Positions 20,581-29,854 of a DNA stretch of 64,000 nt are shown here, piece after piece; position 1 is the first letter of the stretch; every line of letters starts with the position of its first letter. The notes under the pieces were generated by a model. The model worked only from the letters and a program-made list of their open reading frames with translations, did not search any database and was not told the DNA's origin. This stretch comes from Pseudoalteromonas umbrosa (GTDB taxonomy: Bacteria > Pseudomonadota > Gammaproteobacteria > Enterobacterales > Alteromonadaceae). The stretch is from the NCBI RefSeq assembly GCF_030125375.1, contig NZ_JASJUU010000003.1, positions 324,247 to 388,246 of the forward strand. Reading direction: 5' to 3'. A program made the position numbers and the translations under genes.

Positions 20581-20687
20581 GGTTTTTACTCATTTTTAAA
20601 TCTTATTTTATTGACAGCAGCATCCATTAAATTAAAATCCACAACCTATTTATAAATTTATTAGTCAGTTCCTTTATAGAGTTCTTT

Positions 20688-21056
20688 ATGTCAGCACTAT
20701 CTACCAGTATTACTTATGATCAAACAACCTCTCTAATCCTGATGACAGTGCGTGGTAAAGCCGGAGCTGAGGATGTAGTGAATGCTTATAAAGCTGCAAA
20801 AGTTTACTCGGAGCAACATGGTAGTAAAAAAGTACTTGTGGATGTCTCTGAGCTGGAGCATAAGTTCGCGGCAATTGACATCGTAAATGTGATGCCAAAA
20901 GTAGCCCACTATTTAACAAATATGCAAATTGCTCGGGTAGTTGGTTTTGAAGGTTACATGCATGATTTATTTTTGCAAAAAGTTAAAAGATTCGGCATTC
21001 ATGCAGAAAACTTTGAATGTTTTAAATCTGCAAAGGAATGGTTGAGTAACGCATAA
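20688..21056 (+). CDS. STAS/SpoIIAA-like small protein, function unknown
   Basis: This 122-residue soluble protein has alternating strands and helices (LILMTVRG, KKVLVDVSEL, ARVVGFEGYMHDLF, FKSAKEWL). That pattern resembles the SpoIIAA-like/STAS fold proteins that often have a final helix with SxxEWL. A role in membrane association or regulation is possible, but no specific partner is visible. The gene lies 44 bases before cdd on the same strand and may share its transcript. Confidence 0.6.
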   Translation: MSALSTSITYDQTTSLILMTVRGKAGAEDVVNAYKAAKVYSEQHGSKKVLVDVSELEHKFAAIDIVNVMPKVAHYLTNMQIARVVGFEGYMHDLFLQKVKRFGIHAENFECFKSAKEWLSNA

Positions 21057-21099
21057 AACCTGCGTAAACTGGCATGCCATATTCTATAATAATTAAATT

Positions 21100-21954
21100 A
21101 TGGTAATAATAGACAGCAAAACTGAAGAATATATTTACGATATTGCAAAGCAATCAAACGGTGTTATTGCATCAACTGTGGTATCGGATCTGACCAAAAA
21201 GCTCAATTGCGATCGTGAGCAATTACAACAAGCTTTGCTTGTTGTTGCGGCAAAGTTCTCTCAAGCGCCTATTTCCTCGTTTTTTGTTGGTGCAGTAGCA
21301 TTCGATAAAATCACTGGGAACCTCTATTTGGGTGCAAATCTTGAATTTAAACATCAAGCATTGTCGTTAGTGGTGCACGCAGAGCAAGCGGCGATAAATA
21401 ATGCATGGATCAATGGCGCACATGAGATCACTTCGATAGCGATTAACGCAGCGCCGTGTGGGTTTTGTCGACAGTTTATGAATGAGTTAAGCTCAGCAGG
21501 AAACTTGAGCATATTACTACCAACTGGAAAGTATACTCTAAGTGAACTGCTTCCCTGTGACTTTGGACCAGGAGATTTAGGCAACGCCTCTTCTTTGATG
21601 GCAAGCGATGTATCAGACATTGATATTGATTTACCAATTTCTGAAGCACTTAAGCAACACCTTCGCTATGCATATGTGCCCTATACACAAAACCTGTCTG
21701 CTGCTGAGCTTGTGTTGAAAGATGGTCGAGCATTTTATGGTCGATATGCAGAAAATGCTGCGTATAGCCCAAGCTTATCGCCAATGAATAGCGTATTAAG
21801 CCAATTAGCTTTGGCTGGCGAAGCATTAAATGAAGCGGATGTAGAAAGTATTACACTTGTAGAAAAAGCGGGAAATGAAAATCAAAAATCCGTGGCGCAA
21901 GCTGTATTAACGAGCTTAAGGGGTAACTTACCTCTTATACACCACGTATTTTAG
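21100..21954 (+). CDS. cdd: Cytidine deaminase, dimeric type
   Basis: This 284-residue enzyme deaminates cytidine and deoxycytidine to uridine forms for pyrimidine salvage. The zinc site is complete: H93 and catalytic E95 in HAEQAAINNA, C120 and C123 in PCGFC. The C-terminal half is the degenerate second deaminase domain of the E. coli-type dimeric enzyme (294 residues). It faces udp across a shared terminator; uridine phosphorylase acts on the product of this enzyme, so the two are a functional pair. Confidence 0.95.
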   Translation: MVIIDSKTEEYIYDIAKQSNGVIASTVVSDLTKKLNCDREQLQQALLVVAAKFSQAPISSFFVGAVAFDKITGNLYLGANLEFKHQALSLVVHAEQAAINNAWINGAHEITSIAINAAPCGFCRQFMNELSSAGNLSILLPTGKYTLSELLPCDFGPGDLGNASSLMASDVSDIDIDLPISEALKQHLRYAYVPYTQNLSAAELVLKDGRAFYGRYAENAAYSPSLSPMNSVLSQLALAGEALNEADVESITLVEKAGNENQKSVAQAVLTSLRGNLPLIHHVF

Positions 21955-21956
21955 TA

Positions 21957-21980
21957 AAAAGTAGGCGCTAGCCTACTTTT
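21957..21980. terminator. Bidirectional terminator between cdd and udp
   Basis: AAAAGTAGGC and GCCTACTTTT form a 10-bp stem with a GCTA loop. A-runs on one side and T-runs on the other make it work for both converging genes; it overlaps the udp stop codon. Confidence 0.85.
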
Positions 21981-22737
21981 CTTGTGTTAGCAGTATCTCA
22001 GCTGCTTTGATAACCACTGACACAGCTCGTTTTTCAACTAGCTGGTGGTCAACATCAGGAATTTCTTGTCTCGTACGGTTAACTAATACGCCTGCAACAC
22101 AAGCGGCTTTAAGCCCAAGCGCCGCACACATAGTAAATAGCGTTGCCGATTCCATCTCATAATTCATAACATTAAGCTTTTGCCACTCTTCACATGAGCC
22201 TTGGAATGCTTTAGAAACATAACCAGAGAAGGTATCATAGCGCTCTTGTCCAGGGTAGAAAGTGTCGCTAGATGCTGTAATGCCCGTGTGATAAGGTACG
22301 CCTTCAAACTCACATGCTTGCACCATGGCTTGCGTGCTATGGAAGTCAGATACAGCTGGGTAGGCTAACGGCGCAAAGTGTTGGCTTGCACCATCTAATC
22401 TTACAGATGCAGTACTAACAAGAATGTCACCTTCATCAATTTGCGGCTGAATTGCACCTGTTGTTCCGATGCGTAGGAAAGTTTTGATACCAAGCTGAGC
22501 AAGCTCTTCAACAGCAATTGAAGTAGATGGTCCGCCTATTCCCGTTGAGCAGACAACCACAGGTTGTTCTTTGATTGTCGCAAGGTAAATGTGAAATTCA
22601 CGTGTTTGTGCAAGGCAAATAGCATTATCTAATTGCTGTGCAATACGCTTTGAGCGTTCAGGATCACCAGGCACGATAGCAAGTGTTGCACCTTGAAGAT
22701 CTGCTTTGGTCAACCCTAAGTGAAATACCTTTTCCAT
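21973..22737 (-). CDS. udp: Uridine phosphorylase
   Basis: This 254-residue enzyme splits uridine with phosphate into uracil and ribose 1-phosphate. The N-terminus [11 protein letters not shown] and VPGDPERS (phosphate-binding), [24 protein letters not shown] and the [11 protein letters not shown] uridine/ribose motif are those of E. coli Udp (253 residues). It is preceded by an AGGTTTTTT ribosome binding stretch and converges with cdd. CytR/CRP control is known for enterobacteria, but I cannot identify those sites here. Confidence 0.96.
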   Translation of the reverse strand: MEKVFHLGLTKADLQGATLAIVPGDPERSKRIAQQLDNAICLAQTREFHIYLATIKEQPVVVCSTGIGGPSTSIAVEELAQLGIKTFLRIGTTGAIQPQIDEGDILVSTASVRLDGASQHFAPLAYPAVSDFHSTQAMVQACEFEGVPYHTGITASSDTFYPGQERYDTFSGYVSKAFQGSCEEWQKLNVMNYEMESATLFTMCAALGLKAACVAGVLVNRTRQEIPDVDHQLVEKRAVSVVIKAAEILLTQEK

Positions 22738-22995
22738 AAAAAACCTTTCTGTGTTCTAAAACGTAATGGTTAAAGTTAGCGAGATTTAAGTACAGGACAC
22801 ATGTCCGCTGTGTCGGCGCAAGTTCGTCAACTGGTTACTTTAAAATCGAGCTTGGTTGCAATATAGGTAAACTTGTTACTAGCAAACTCAAAATATCGAT
22901 TTGATCAATAAAAACATAAGTGAACTATTGCCATGCTTGCATGTTGGGCTTCGCTAATCTAAACCTTAATATAGCAATGTAGAGAGGACAATTTT

Positions 22996-23775
22996 ATGCC
23001 AACATCTCACTCAGTAGATAAAAATCCGGAGTTTGCTCGGTGTTTAGAGAGTAACCAAATAGCAGCACTCGCCCCGTTTCACTGGTTATCATTAGCCTGT
23101 AAGGATATTGTTAGGGCGCCAATTCTTAGCTTAGTTTACGGTTTAGTTTTTAGTATCATTCCTGCATTTATAATGTGGCTTGTTTTTCAGTCAGGTACGC
23201 ATTTAGTGATTTTACCTGCTTCAGTCGCATTTGCCTTAATTGGTCCGGCATTTGCCGCTGGGTTGTATGATGTTGCTTGGGAGCTGGAAAAAGGCCACAA
23301 GCCAACACTGATGCACAGTTTAAAGTCTATGTTTAGAAACCCAGCTGGTGAGTGGGGTTTTGCCATCTTACTAATGGTGATCATGATAGTCTGGATGCGC
23401 TTGGCGGCACTAATACATGCACTTTACCCGAATGTGCCAAACCCAAATTTTGAACAGCTGTCTGCCTTTTTGGCATTGGGCTCCATTGTTGGCGGCATTC
23501 TTATGATGGCAGTGTTTGCCATTTCAGCATTTACGCCACAGATAATGATGGAACGTCGTGTCGATATAATGACTGCGGTCGTGTCCTCCATCCATGCTGT
23601 GGGAACTAATGTCCCAGCGATGATTGTGTGGGGCTTAACCATAGTAACGCTTGTTTTTATCGGGTTTTTAACTGGCGCAGCAGGCTTTATCATCATTATG
23701 CCGTTATTATCTTACGCAAGTTGGCATGGCTACATAGCTATTATAAAAACTAAAAAACCCAGAGGATACGAATAA
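22996..23775 (+). CDS. DUF2189 family membrane protein
   Basis: This 259-residue protein has about six hydrophobic segments and the DUF2189 pattern: FHWLSLACKDIVRAPILSL near residue 36, the GPAFAAGLYDVAWELEKG loop after the second helix, and a repeated helical half. DUF2189 proteins are common in Gram-negative bacteria and their role is unknown; some lie near cytochrome oxidase genes, which is not the case here. ATG start behind AGAGAGGA. A long stem-loop follows the stop. Confidence 0.85.
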   Translation: MPTSHSVDKNPEFARCLESNQIAALAPFHWLSLACKDIVRAPILSLVYGLVFSIIPAFIMWLVFQSGTHLVILPASVAFALIGPAFAAGLYDVAWELEKGHKPTLMHSLKSMFRNPAGEWGFAILLMVIMIVWMRLAALIHALYPNVPNPNFEQLSAFLALGSIVGGILMMAVFAISAFTPQIMMERRVDIMTAVVSSIHAVGTNVPAMIVWGLTIVTLVFIGFLTGAAGFIIIMPLLSYASWHGYIAIIKTKKPRGYE

Positions 23776-23797
23776 CTAGACATCATCTGTGAATATT

Positions 23798-23837
23798 CAA
23801 CCGCTTAGAGAAAATCGCAATTTTATCTAAGCGGTTG
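23798..23837 (+). terminator. Long stem-loop after the DUF2189 gene
   Basis: CAACCGCTTAGA pairs with TCTAAGCGGTTG, continued inward after one mismatch by AAAAT/ATTTT around a CGCA loop. It begins 22 bases after the stop. The following T-run is poor. Confidence 0.6.
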
Positions 23838-24059
23838 ACTTATATTTCCACCATGTTATATCAGCGTTATTCTAATTATAATTTTCTCTTAGCTCATTAT
23901 TTTTAATAATAACCCCTTTGATTTTATAGTGTTTTTTCAATTTTGATTTGATAAGCCTAATGGGGAACACAATTAGAAAAGGGCTAAATTCAATAGCGGA
24001 ATACGTTTTTGAAGTAGAGTTAATTTAGCATGATTATGCAAATTATTGAGGAGCACGCT

Positions 24060-25172
24060 ATGAGCAACAGCAAATCACAATACCTTGAAAAACTAGAAAA
24101 TTGTTTGTGTCCACCAGGTGATGGTGTTTTCACTGTAAATACGGCTAAGGAGCGTAAAGACGCACTTAGACAAAAGTTATATGGCCAAACAGAAGGTGTT
24201 GAAGCGCTTTGGAAAGACTCGCTACAAACGATTGATGCTAGTGAGCATAAAGCTGCGATTTTAGGTATTAGCTCTGACTGTGGTGGTGGTATTTTACGTG
24301 GTGCAAACTGGGGTCCACTATTTCTGAGAAGTACTTTAATTGAGCAACAACCACAAACATCAGCATTCGATTTAGGTGATGTTCGTGTTATTCCTCACTT
24401 ACTTCATGATAAGTATTTAAATGAAGGCACTATCTCGAACTGTCAAAAAGCACTTTATCAAGACGAGAATAGTGAATACTTTGTGGCACCGCTTTCCATC
24501 ACAGAAGATGTGTGTGATGGTTTTTACAAGCACTACCCTGATAAAGGAGTGTTCGGCATTGGTGGTGACCACTCAATCAGCTATCCACTTACAAAGGCAT
24601 ACTTAAAAGCAAAAAGAGAGCAGGGCAAGCGTACAGCTATTATTCACTTTGACGCGCACACTGACCTATTGGTAGAAAGATTAGGTATCGATCTTTGTTT
24701 TGGCTCTTGGTGCACTCATATTCTTGAGTTTTTACCTGCTCCACACCACCTAATTCAATTTGGTATTCGCTCAAGCGGAAAAGCAAAAGAGCATTGGGAA
24801 GGTACTTTTGGTGTGAAGCAACATTGGGCACATGAAATTCGTGAGAAAGGTGCTGATTCAATCGTTGCTGGTGTTATTGAGCAGCTTAAAGCAGATAATG
24901 TTGATGAATTGTACGTTAGCTTTGACATCGACGCCCTTGATGAAGAGTTTGCTGCGGCAACTGGCACACCTGAAACTGGCGGCCTGACACCTGAAGAAGC
25001 GCTTACGATTTTGAGAGCGCTGGCTGAAGAGTTCCCAATCACAGGTGCCGATATGATGGAAATTGCACCGTTTACGGATAGTTCTTTAGCTGGACAATCT
25101 AGCTCTGAAACGACTCTACGAGAAGGTGCTAAAATTTCAGCATTTTTGATTGATGCAATGAACAAAGCATAA
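24060..25172 (+). CDS. Arginase/agmatinase family (ureohydrolase) enzyme
   Basis: This 370-residue enzyme carries the three dimanganese motifs of the ureohydrolase family: GGDHS, FDAHTDL and SFDIDALD. Members hydrolyse guanidino compounds such as arginine, agmatine, guanidinobutyrate or formiminoglutamate. The length exceeds the usual 300-320 residues because of an N-terminal extension before the ILGISSDCGGG strand, so the substrate is not obvious. The open frame begins at 24030, but GAGGAG at 24048-24053 points to ATG 24060. No other arginine or histidine degradation gene is adjacent. Confidence 0.85.
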   Translation: MSNSKSQYLEKLENCLCPPGDGVFTVNTAKERKDALRQKLYGQTEGVEALWKDSLQTIDASEHKAAILGISSDCGGGILRGANWGPLFLRSTLIEQQPQTSAFDLGDVRVIPHLLHDKYLNEGTISNCQKALYQDENSEYFVAPLSITEDVCDGFYKHYPDKGVFGIGGDHSISYPLTKAYLKAKREQGKRTAIIHFDAHTDLLVERLGIDLCFGSWCTHILEFLPAPHHLIQFGIRSSGKAKEHWEGTFGVKQHWAHEIREKGADSIVAGVIEQLKADNVDELYVSFDIDALDEEFAAATGTPETGGLTPEEALTILRALAEEFPITGADMMEIAPFTDSSLAGQSSSETTLREGAKISAFLIDAMNKA

Positions 25173-25180
25173 GTCAGTAT

Positions 25181-25216
25181 ATGATGAGAGGGGTAAACAC
25201 TCCTTTCATCATTTTT
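25181..25216 (+). terminator. Intrinsic terminator of the ureohydrolase gene
   Basis: ATGATGA and TCATCAT pair with further inner pairing of AGGAG-type bases, followed by TTTTT. It lies just after the stop. Confidence 0.7.
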
Positions 25217-25325
25217 AACACCCTTGTTAAAACCCAATTCCAATATCTTTTCTTACACATTTCACAGAGTAACAATTCTTACCTATAGTTTGTATTAATA
25301 TTCCTAGTCTGATTGGAGAGATGAG

Positions 25326-26039
25326 TTGTATTTGTGGGTGCTTGGATGCTGTTGCTTTTTATTTTCCTCGTTAGTTCAAGCTAATTATACGCTCAATATA
25401 GTGACTGAAAACTTTCCCAAATTTCAGTACCTCAACGGTGAGGGTGAATTAGTTGGTAGTGCGGTAGATAAAGTTAAAGCTGTTTTGGATAAATCTGGAG
25501 TAGATTATAAAATTTCTGTGCAGAGTTGGACGACGGCATATAATACCGCTGCGCGGGATGAGAATACGTGTATATTCTCGATGGCTAAAAATGAAGTTCG
25601 TAGTGAAAAGTTCAATTGGATTTTCCCTATTAGTAAGTTTACAACCTCTTTTTACGCACTAAAGTCTTCGCAAATTGCTCTAGAAACAATTGAAGAAACG
25701 AAGCAGTACAAAGTTGCCGTTATCAAAGATAACTACAGCCATCAATTTTTAATAAAGAATGGGTTTATTGAAGGCTACAATTTGGTACTGATAAACTCTT
25801 TTGACCGAGTTTTTGAGCTGCTTGCAACGAGGCGAAAGTTTGTTGACTTAGTTATTCTGAGCGATAATCAGTTTGAATTTAAACGGCAGAATGAGCCAAA
25901 TAGTGCGTTGTTAGAGCCGGTTTTAACTTTGCACAATTTAGATACAGAACTATATTTTGCCTGCAATAAACATTTGTCTCCTCATGTGACGAGGAAAATT
26001 ATGAGCGGTTATAAGCAGCTTGAACTAGACCGTCAGTAA
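25326..26039 (+). CDS. Periplasmic solute-binding-like protein (SBP_bac_3 type)
   Basis: This 237-residue exported protein resembles amino-acid-type substrate-binding proteins: a signal peptide to about residue 20, then LNIVTENFPKFQYLNGEGELVGSAVDKV, split here by fold into the first lobe, and a second lobe with KVAVIKDNYSHQFL. Many short orphan members in Pseudoalteromonas and Shewanella have no ABC transporter beside them, as here, and their function is unknown. Translation appears to start at a TTG five bases after GGAGAG; there is no in-frame ATG nearby that keeps the signal peptide. Confidence 0.75.
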   Translation: MYLWVLGCCCFLFSSLVQANYTLNIVTENFPKFQYLNGEGELVGSAVDKVKAVLDKSGVDYKISVQSWTTAYNTAARDENTCIFSMAKNEVRSEKFNWIFPISKFTTSFYALKSSQIALETIEETKQYKVAVIKDNYSHQFLIKNGFIEGYNLVLINSFDRVFELLATRRKFVDLVILSDNQFEFKRQNEPNSALLEPVLTLHNLDTELYFACNKHLSPHVTRKIMSGYKQLELDRQ

Positions 26040-26058
26040 GAGGCTGTCACCTCTTACT
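26035..26058. terminator. Convergent stem-loop at 26.04 kb
   Basis: AGTAAGAGG and CCTCTTACT form a 9-bp stem with a six-base loop, overlapping the stop codon of the binding-protein gene and lying before the end of the convergent VF530 gene. No T-run follows. Confidence 0.4.
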
Positions 26059-26066
26059 AATCAAGG

Positions 26067-26318
26067 TTACTTTTTCTGAGGGCTAGTTGGCCATGCAAAG
26101 CTGTGAAAAGTATCTAAATATAGCTGTTCAACTTTGTCTCTTGCCCAGGGGGTTTTGCGCAAAAATTTTAAACTGGACTTAACAGAAGGGTCTTTTTTGA
26201 AGCAGTTTATATCAACGTGCCGCGCCATTTCTTCCCAGCCAAGTTCAGCTTCAAGCTTTTCGACTATGTCTTGTAATTTTACACCATGGAGAGGGTTATT
26301 TGGTTGCTGTGTACTCAT
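26067..26318 (-). CDS. VF530-like (DUF2132) small protein
   Basis: This 83-residue protein matches the VF530/DUF2132 family: [21 protein letters not shown] at the start, then [22 protein letters not shown] and a VEQLYL helix, each shorter than quoted families require. The Vibrio fischeri member has a solved structure and has been described as possibly DNA-binding; the true role is unknown. The gene is transcribed together with, or shortly downstream of, the DUF1496 gene on the same strand. Confidence 0.85.
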   Translation of the reverse strand: MSTQQPNNPLHGVKLQDIVEKLEAELGWEEMARHVDINCFKKDPSVKSSLKFLRKTPWARDKVEQLYLDTFHSFAWPTSPQKK

Positions 26319-26343
26319 GTTTAAACCTAAAATTCGTGACGCG

Positions 26344-26640
26344 CTAGTGTACTCTTATCTTACCTTTTAGATCCAGCCTTTTAGGCTGCCCATCTTCATC
26401 GAGCTTTAACCATACTAGCTGGCTATCAGGTTGGTTTGTATATTTGTGACTGCAAACATAAAGTTCATTAAACTGTTTAATTAATGCTCCTTCGCTGTAT
26501 TGGGATGAATTGAACCAGCAAATGCGCTGCGGTGAGTCAATAAATACCCTCGGCAAATTTTCTTTTGCATTTATTGGCAAACAAGATAAAAAAAGTATTA
26601 AAAATGATAAAAAATTGATCTTATACATGGCATTACTCAT
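26344..26640 (-). CDS. DUF1496 (YnjH-like) periplasmic protein
   Basis: This 98-residue protein has a signal peptide ending near NAKE and the DUF1496 core [16 protein letters not shown] followed by CSH, so two cysteines could form a disulfide in the periplasm. E. coli YnjH is the best-known relative and has no assigned function. ATG 26640 and ATG 26628 are both possible; the latter has GAGTAA six bases before it. It lies 25 bases upstream of VF530 on the same strand, a likely two-gene unit. Confidence 0.8.
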   Translation of the reverse strand: MSNAMYKINFLSFLILFLSCLPINAKENLPRVFIDSPQRICWFNSSQYSEGALIKQFNELYVCSHKYTNQPDSQLVWLKLDEDGQPKRLDLKGKIRVH

Positions 26641-26820
26641 AGTCTGGGCTAATGTTTATTAGGTCGAAGTACGTTTATCGGCACTAATGTTACTGTAACA
26701 ACCTAGTACTGAAAACGGCTGTTCAAAAGGATTGTCAGCGGCAAAACCGTCTGACCGATTATATTAAAATGTAAGCACAAGTCATGCCCGAATGGTAGCT
26801 TGATTGTAATAGGGGGAAGT

Positions 26821-27051
26821 ATGGCATTTGACACTCAGTTAATGGCGGAACTAGAACTATTGGCAAAATTTCCAAGGAGTAGTTTGCACCAAGGCCTCAA
26901 AATACATAGTAGTGCGGATCAAAGCATTTTGGCAGCAGCTGAGCGGCTATTTGCCAAAGGCGTAATAGATAGACCTGATGGGGGTTATTTGACAGATTTG
27001 GGTCATGATTTATTGTCTCATATTGATCAAGTTCATGGGGCATTAAAATAA
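26821..27051 (+). CDS. TIGR02647 family small protein
   Basis: This 76-residue protein follows the TIGR02647 pattern: an ELELLAKFPRSSLHQGLKIH start, AAAERLFAKGVID in the middle and DGGYLTDLG near the end. The arrangement looks like a winged helix, and members are found in Pseudomonas, Vibrio and relatives with no known function. The longer frame from 26800 is rejected because AGGGGGAAG sits right before ATG 26821. A convergent hairpin overlaps the stop. Confidence 0.8.
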   Translation: MAFDTQLMAELELLAKFPRSSLHQGLKIHSSADQSILAAAERLFAKGVIDRPDGGYLTDLGHDLLSHIDQVHGALK

Positions 27052-27058
27052 CGCCCCA
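27036..27058. terminator. Convergent hairpin between TIGR02647 and maiA
   Basis: TGGGGC and GCCCCA pair around an 11-base AT loop. It overlaps the end of the TIGR02647 gene and lies 14 bases beyond maiA. No long T-run follows on either strand. Confidence 0.45.
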
Positions 27059-27071
27059 GTACTTGATTTAA

Positions 27072-27698
27072 TTAAGCTGCATCCGGTTGATTCTCGGGTG
27101 CCGCTTTAATAAATGCATCAAGCGTATTACAGTGTGCATATATGGCTGCAATTTTTGGAAACTGCGTCATATCGACTTTGAAGCGCAGTGCATTAAATAC
27201 CTGTGGCACTAGGCAAAGGTCTGCTAATGTCGGTTTTTCGCCAAAACAGAAAGGTCCTTCACCTAATGTAGGTTCTAGCTTTTTGAAGCCCTCAATGATC
27301 CAGTGTTTATACCAAGTTGTTTTTTGCTCATCAGTTACGTTTAACTCACCGCTTAAATATTTAAGAACACGCAAGTTATCAATAGGATGAATATCGCATG
27401 CAATGGCATAACTGAAATTACGTACCTGTGCCTTTTGCCACGGATCTGATGGCAAAAGAGGTGTGTCTGGATGTGTTTCTTCTAGCCACTCTAAGATTGC
27501 CAAAGATTGCGCTATCGTACCTTGCTCTGTTTCCATTGCTGGTAATAGGCCCTGTGGGTTTTTATCTGTGTAAGGCGCTTGTTGTTGTTCAGATTTTAAG
27601 AGGTTAACAGCTTCAAGCTGATGCTCAATACCTTTAAGGTTGAGCGCGATGCGAACGCGATAAGCCGCCGAAGAACGAAAGTAAGTATATAGTTTCAT
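27072..27698 (-). CDS. maiA: Maleylacetoacetate isomerase
   Basis: This 208-residue zeta-class glutathione transferase isomerises maleylacetoacetate to fumarylacetoacetate in tyrosine degradation. The N-terminal YFRSSAAYRVRIALN carries the SSxxxR active-site motif of MaiA, and the C-terminal helix bundle has GEKPTLADLCLVPQ. It follows hmgA by 75 bases on the same strand, so it acts on the product of its upstream partner. A hairpin (27722-27739) lies between the two genes. The fumarylacetoacetase gene of the pathway is not in this window. Confidence 0.93.
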   Translation of the reverse strand: MKLYTYFRSSAAYRVRIALNLKGIEHQLEAVNLLKSEQQQAPYTDKNPQGLLPAMETEQGTIAQSLAILEWLEETHPDTPLLPSDPWQKAQVRNFSYAIACDIHPIDNLRVLKYLSGELNVTDEQKTTWYKHWIIEGFKKLEPTLGEGPFCFGEKPTLADLCLVPQVFNALRFKVDMTQFPKIAAIYAHCNTLDAFIKAAPENQPDAA

Positions 27699-27773
27699 TT
27701 TAAATCCTTATTCACGACAAAGGCCACATTGCAGTGGCCAATATACATATAGTTTTTTAAGCAGATTTATTTA

Positions 27774-29069
27774 TTATGCACCTTTAAAGTACTTTTTGAT
27801 GCCTTTCCAACAATCTGAATAATTTGGTTGGCGCTCTTTACCTTCTAATGCGTATTTGGTTGGAGAAATCACATAACGAGATTCAAACATAAACGCTAAG
27901 GTATTCTCATAGCGCTGCGGTTCAAGTTCTGCATTTGAGGCTTTTTCAAATACATCAGCTTCAGGACCATGTGGAGACATGCAGTTATGCAAGCTCATGC
28001 CACCAGGCACAAAGCCATGCTCTTTTGCGTCATACACACCTTCAATAAGGCCCATAAATTCACTCATGATGTTACGGTGATAATATGGTGGGCGGAACGT
28101 GTTCTCTGCAACCATCCAACGAGGTGGAAAGATAACAAAATCAACATTGGCAACGCCTTCTTCGCTTGAAGGAGAGGTCAATACTGTGAAGATTGAGGGA
28201 TCAGGATGGTCAAAGCTCACGGTATTCATCACGTTAAAGCGCGAAAGATCATATTTATACGGTGCGCTGTTACCTGTCCATGCAACCACATCTAGTGGAG
28301 AATGTCCGATATCACAACGGAATAGGTTGCCATTGAATTTAGCGACCAGTTCAAAGTCACCTTCTAAGTCTTCAAATGCTGCGACAGGGTATTGGAAATC
28401 ACGCTCGTTGGTGTAACCATTTGCGCCAACTGGCCCACGTTCGGGTAAAACATAAGGGTGACCATAGTTTTCGCAAATATAACCTCGTACTTGCTCGCTA
28501 ATTAGCTCAACGCGGAACTTAAGACCGCGTGGGATAACTGCAATTTCACCCGGTTTAATTGCTAGCTTACCGCACTCAGTATGTAATACGAGCTCACCTT
28601 GCTGAGGCACAAATAATAACTCACCATCAGCATTATAAAAGTATCGACCTTCCATTGAGGCGTTGGCTACGTATACATGAATGCCAATACCTACTTGGCC
28701 ATTTGCACTGCCATTAGCAGCCATTGTAATTAGACCATCAATAAAGTCTGTTTTGTCAGTAGGTACTTCCACTGGGTTCCAACGCAGCATTGACGGTGGC
28801 GTTGGGACTTCAGTAATAGGACCGGTTCTCACTAAGCCATTGTCCATTGGTTGGTACTCACCTTGTAAAACAGATGGGCGAATACGATAAAACCAATTTC
28901 TGCGGTTTTCAGCACGAGGTGCTGTAAATGCAGTTGTATTATATTGCTCTGCGTATAGGTCGTATTTCACTTTTTGCGGTGAAAACTGTCCTACTGGTAA
29001 CGCGCCTGGTAGGGCTTCAGTTTCAAATTCGTTACCAAATCCTGTCAAATAGTCGAATTCTGTACTCAT
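27774..29069 (-). CDS. hmgA: Homogentisate 1,2-dioxygenase
   Basis: This 431-residue iron(II) enzyme opens the aromatic ring of homogentisate. The [18 protein letters not shown] start, [31 protein letters not shown] with iron ligand and substrate residues, and [20 protein letters not shown] at the end are hallmark segments, each spanning the known His/Glu ligands. The frame extends to 29111, but [10 protein letters not shown] at 29069 is the family start. A perfect palindrome lies 34 bases upstream and a MarR-type regulator is divergent, so substrate-induced derepression is likely. Loss of this enzyme causes brown pyomelanin in other bacteria. Confidence 0.95.
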   Translation of the reverse strand: MSTEFDYLTGFGNEFETEALPGALPVGQFSPQKVKYDLYAEQYNTTAFTAPRAENRRNWFYRIRPSVLQGEYQPMDNGLVRTGPITEVPTPPSMLRWNPVEVPTDKTDFIDGLITMAANGSANGQVGIGIHVYVANASMEGRYFYNADGELLFVPQQGELVLHTECGKLAIKPGEIAVIPRGLKFRVELISEQVRGYICENYGHPYVLPERGPVGANGYTNERDFQYPVAAFEDLEGDFELVAKFNGNLFRCDIGHSPLDVVAWTGNSAPYKYDLSRFNVMNTVSFDHPDPSIFTVLTSPSSEEGVANVDFVIFPPRWMVAENTFRPPYYHRNIMSEFMGLIEGVYDAKEHGFVPGGMSLHNCMSPHGPEADVFEKASNAELEPQRYENTLAFMFESRYVISPTKYALEGKERQPNYSDCWKGIKKYFKGA

Positions 29070-29102
29070 TTTACGTAGACTCCATTGATGTTTTCTGTAA
29101 GA

Positions 29103-29120
29103 TACTCTCATGTGAGAGTA
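29103..29120. promoter_or_regulatory. Palindromic operator between hmgA and marR
   Basis: TACTCTCA, two bases, then TGAGAGTA form a perfect inverted repeat with 8-base arms, the size and symmetry of a MarR-family operator. It lies 34 bases before hmgA and 68 bases before the regulator gene, where one bound dimer could control both promoters. Confidence 0.7.
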
Positions 29121-29187
29121 ATTGCAAACATCCTGATAAAGATGTACTGTAAATTAATAATTACAAAAATGAGAGGTGCTTTGCACT

Positions 29188-29631
29188 GTGAGTAAATCAA
29201 AGATTTTAGATATTAGCCAATTTTTGCCTTATCAACTGGTCGCCTTGTCTACCAAGGTAAGTGATGATTTTGCACAAGTCTATAGTCAAGAAGCTGGGTT
29301 AACACAAGCTCAATGGCGCGTGCTATCGCATGTTATAAATATCCAATTTGCAACAGCGAAGCAGATTTGTGAGTTAGCTAATATGGATAAATCAACGGTG
29401 TCACGTGCGATAAAGCAATTAGAACAGAAGCAACTCCTTCGTCTTAACCAACACCCAGACGATAAGCGTGCAACAGTTATAGAATGTACTGATATGGGAT
29501 TTGATTTGTATAAACAACTAACGCCAAAAGCGTTAGAGTGGGAGCAAAATTTGTTAGCGAATTTTTCCGAAAGTGAGAAGCGTACGTTCAAAATTCTGAT
29601 AGAGAAGTTATCTAAATCAGTTGAAAATTAG
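29188..29631 (+). CDS. MarR family regulator, probably of the homogentisate genes
   Basis: This regulator of about 147 residues has the MarR winged helix: TQAQWRVLSHV, the recognition-helix region QICELANMDKSTVSRAIKQLE and the wing DKRATVIECT. Divergence from hmgA and the shared palindrome suggest it is the counterpart of HmgR, the repressor of homogentisate genes in Pseudomonas; HmgR itself is IclR-type, so this would be a different protein class doing the same job. A GTG at 29176 overlaps the GAGAGG ribosome site, so GTG 29188 is the better start. Confidence 0.85.
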   Translation: MSKSKILDISQFLPYQLVALSTKVSDDFAQVYSQEAGLTQAQWRVLSHVINIQFATAKQICELANMDKSTVSRAIKQLEQKQLLRLNQHPDDKRATVIECTDMGFDLYKQLTPKALEWEQNLLANFSESEKRTFKILIEKLSKSVEN

Positions 29632-29794
29632 CTAGGAAACTAGAAAGTGCTGGATTTTTACAATATAACCAAGAGCTATCTATAAATTGCCTTAATTTAG
29701 CTAATCTAGGCTTTATAAGGTTGTTTTTCAGAGTATCTTTCTCGCATTGATTCTGTAAACGGGCTAAGGTGTTTATTCCGTCAAAATTACAAAT

Positions 29795-29823
29795 TAAAAA
29801 AGGGCCAGTATTAAGCTGGCCCT
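29795..29823 (-). terminator. Intrinsic terminator of the Oar-like receptor gene
   Basis: AGGGCCAG and CTGGCCCT form an 8-bp GC-rich stem, followed on the minus strand by TTTTTAAT. It lies about 30 bases beyond the receptor stop. Confidence 0.85.
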
Positions 29824-29854
29824 AGACATCTAATTAACGTGTTTAAGTTAGATA

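Noticed and set aside
22796..22810. GGACA-CA-TGTCC inverted repeat before udp
   Set aside because: Arms of five bases with no known regulator match; CytR and CRP sites could not be recognised.
24755..25243. 162-codon minus-strand frame inside the ureohydrolase gene
   Set aside because: Antisense shadow; crosses that gene's terminator.
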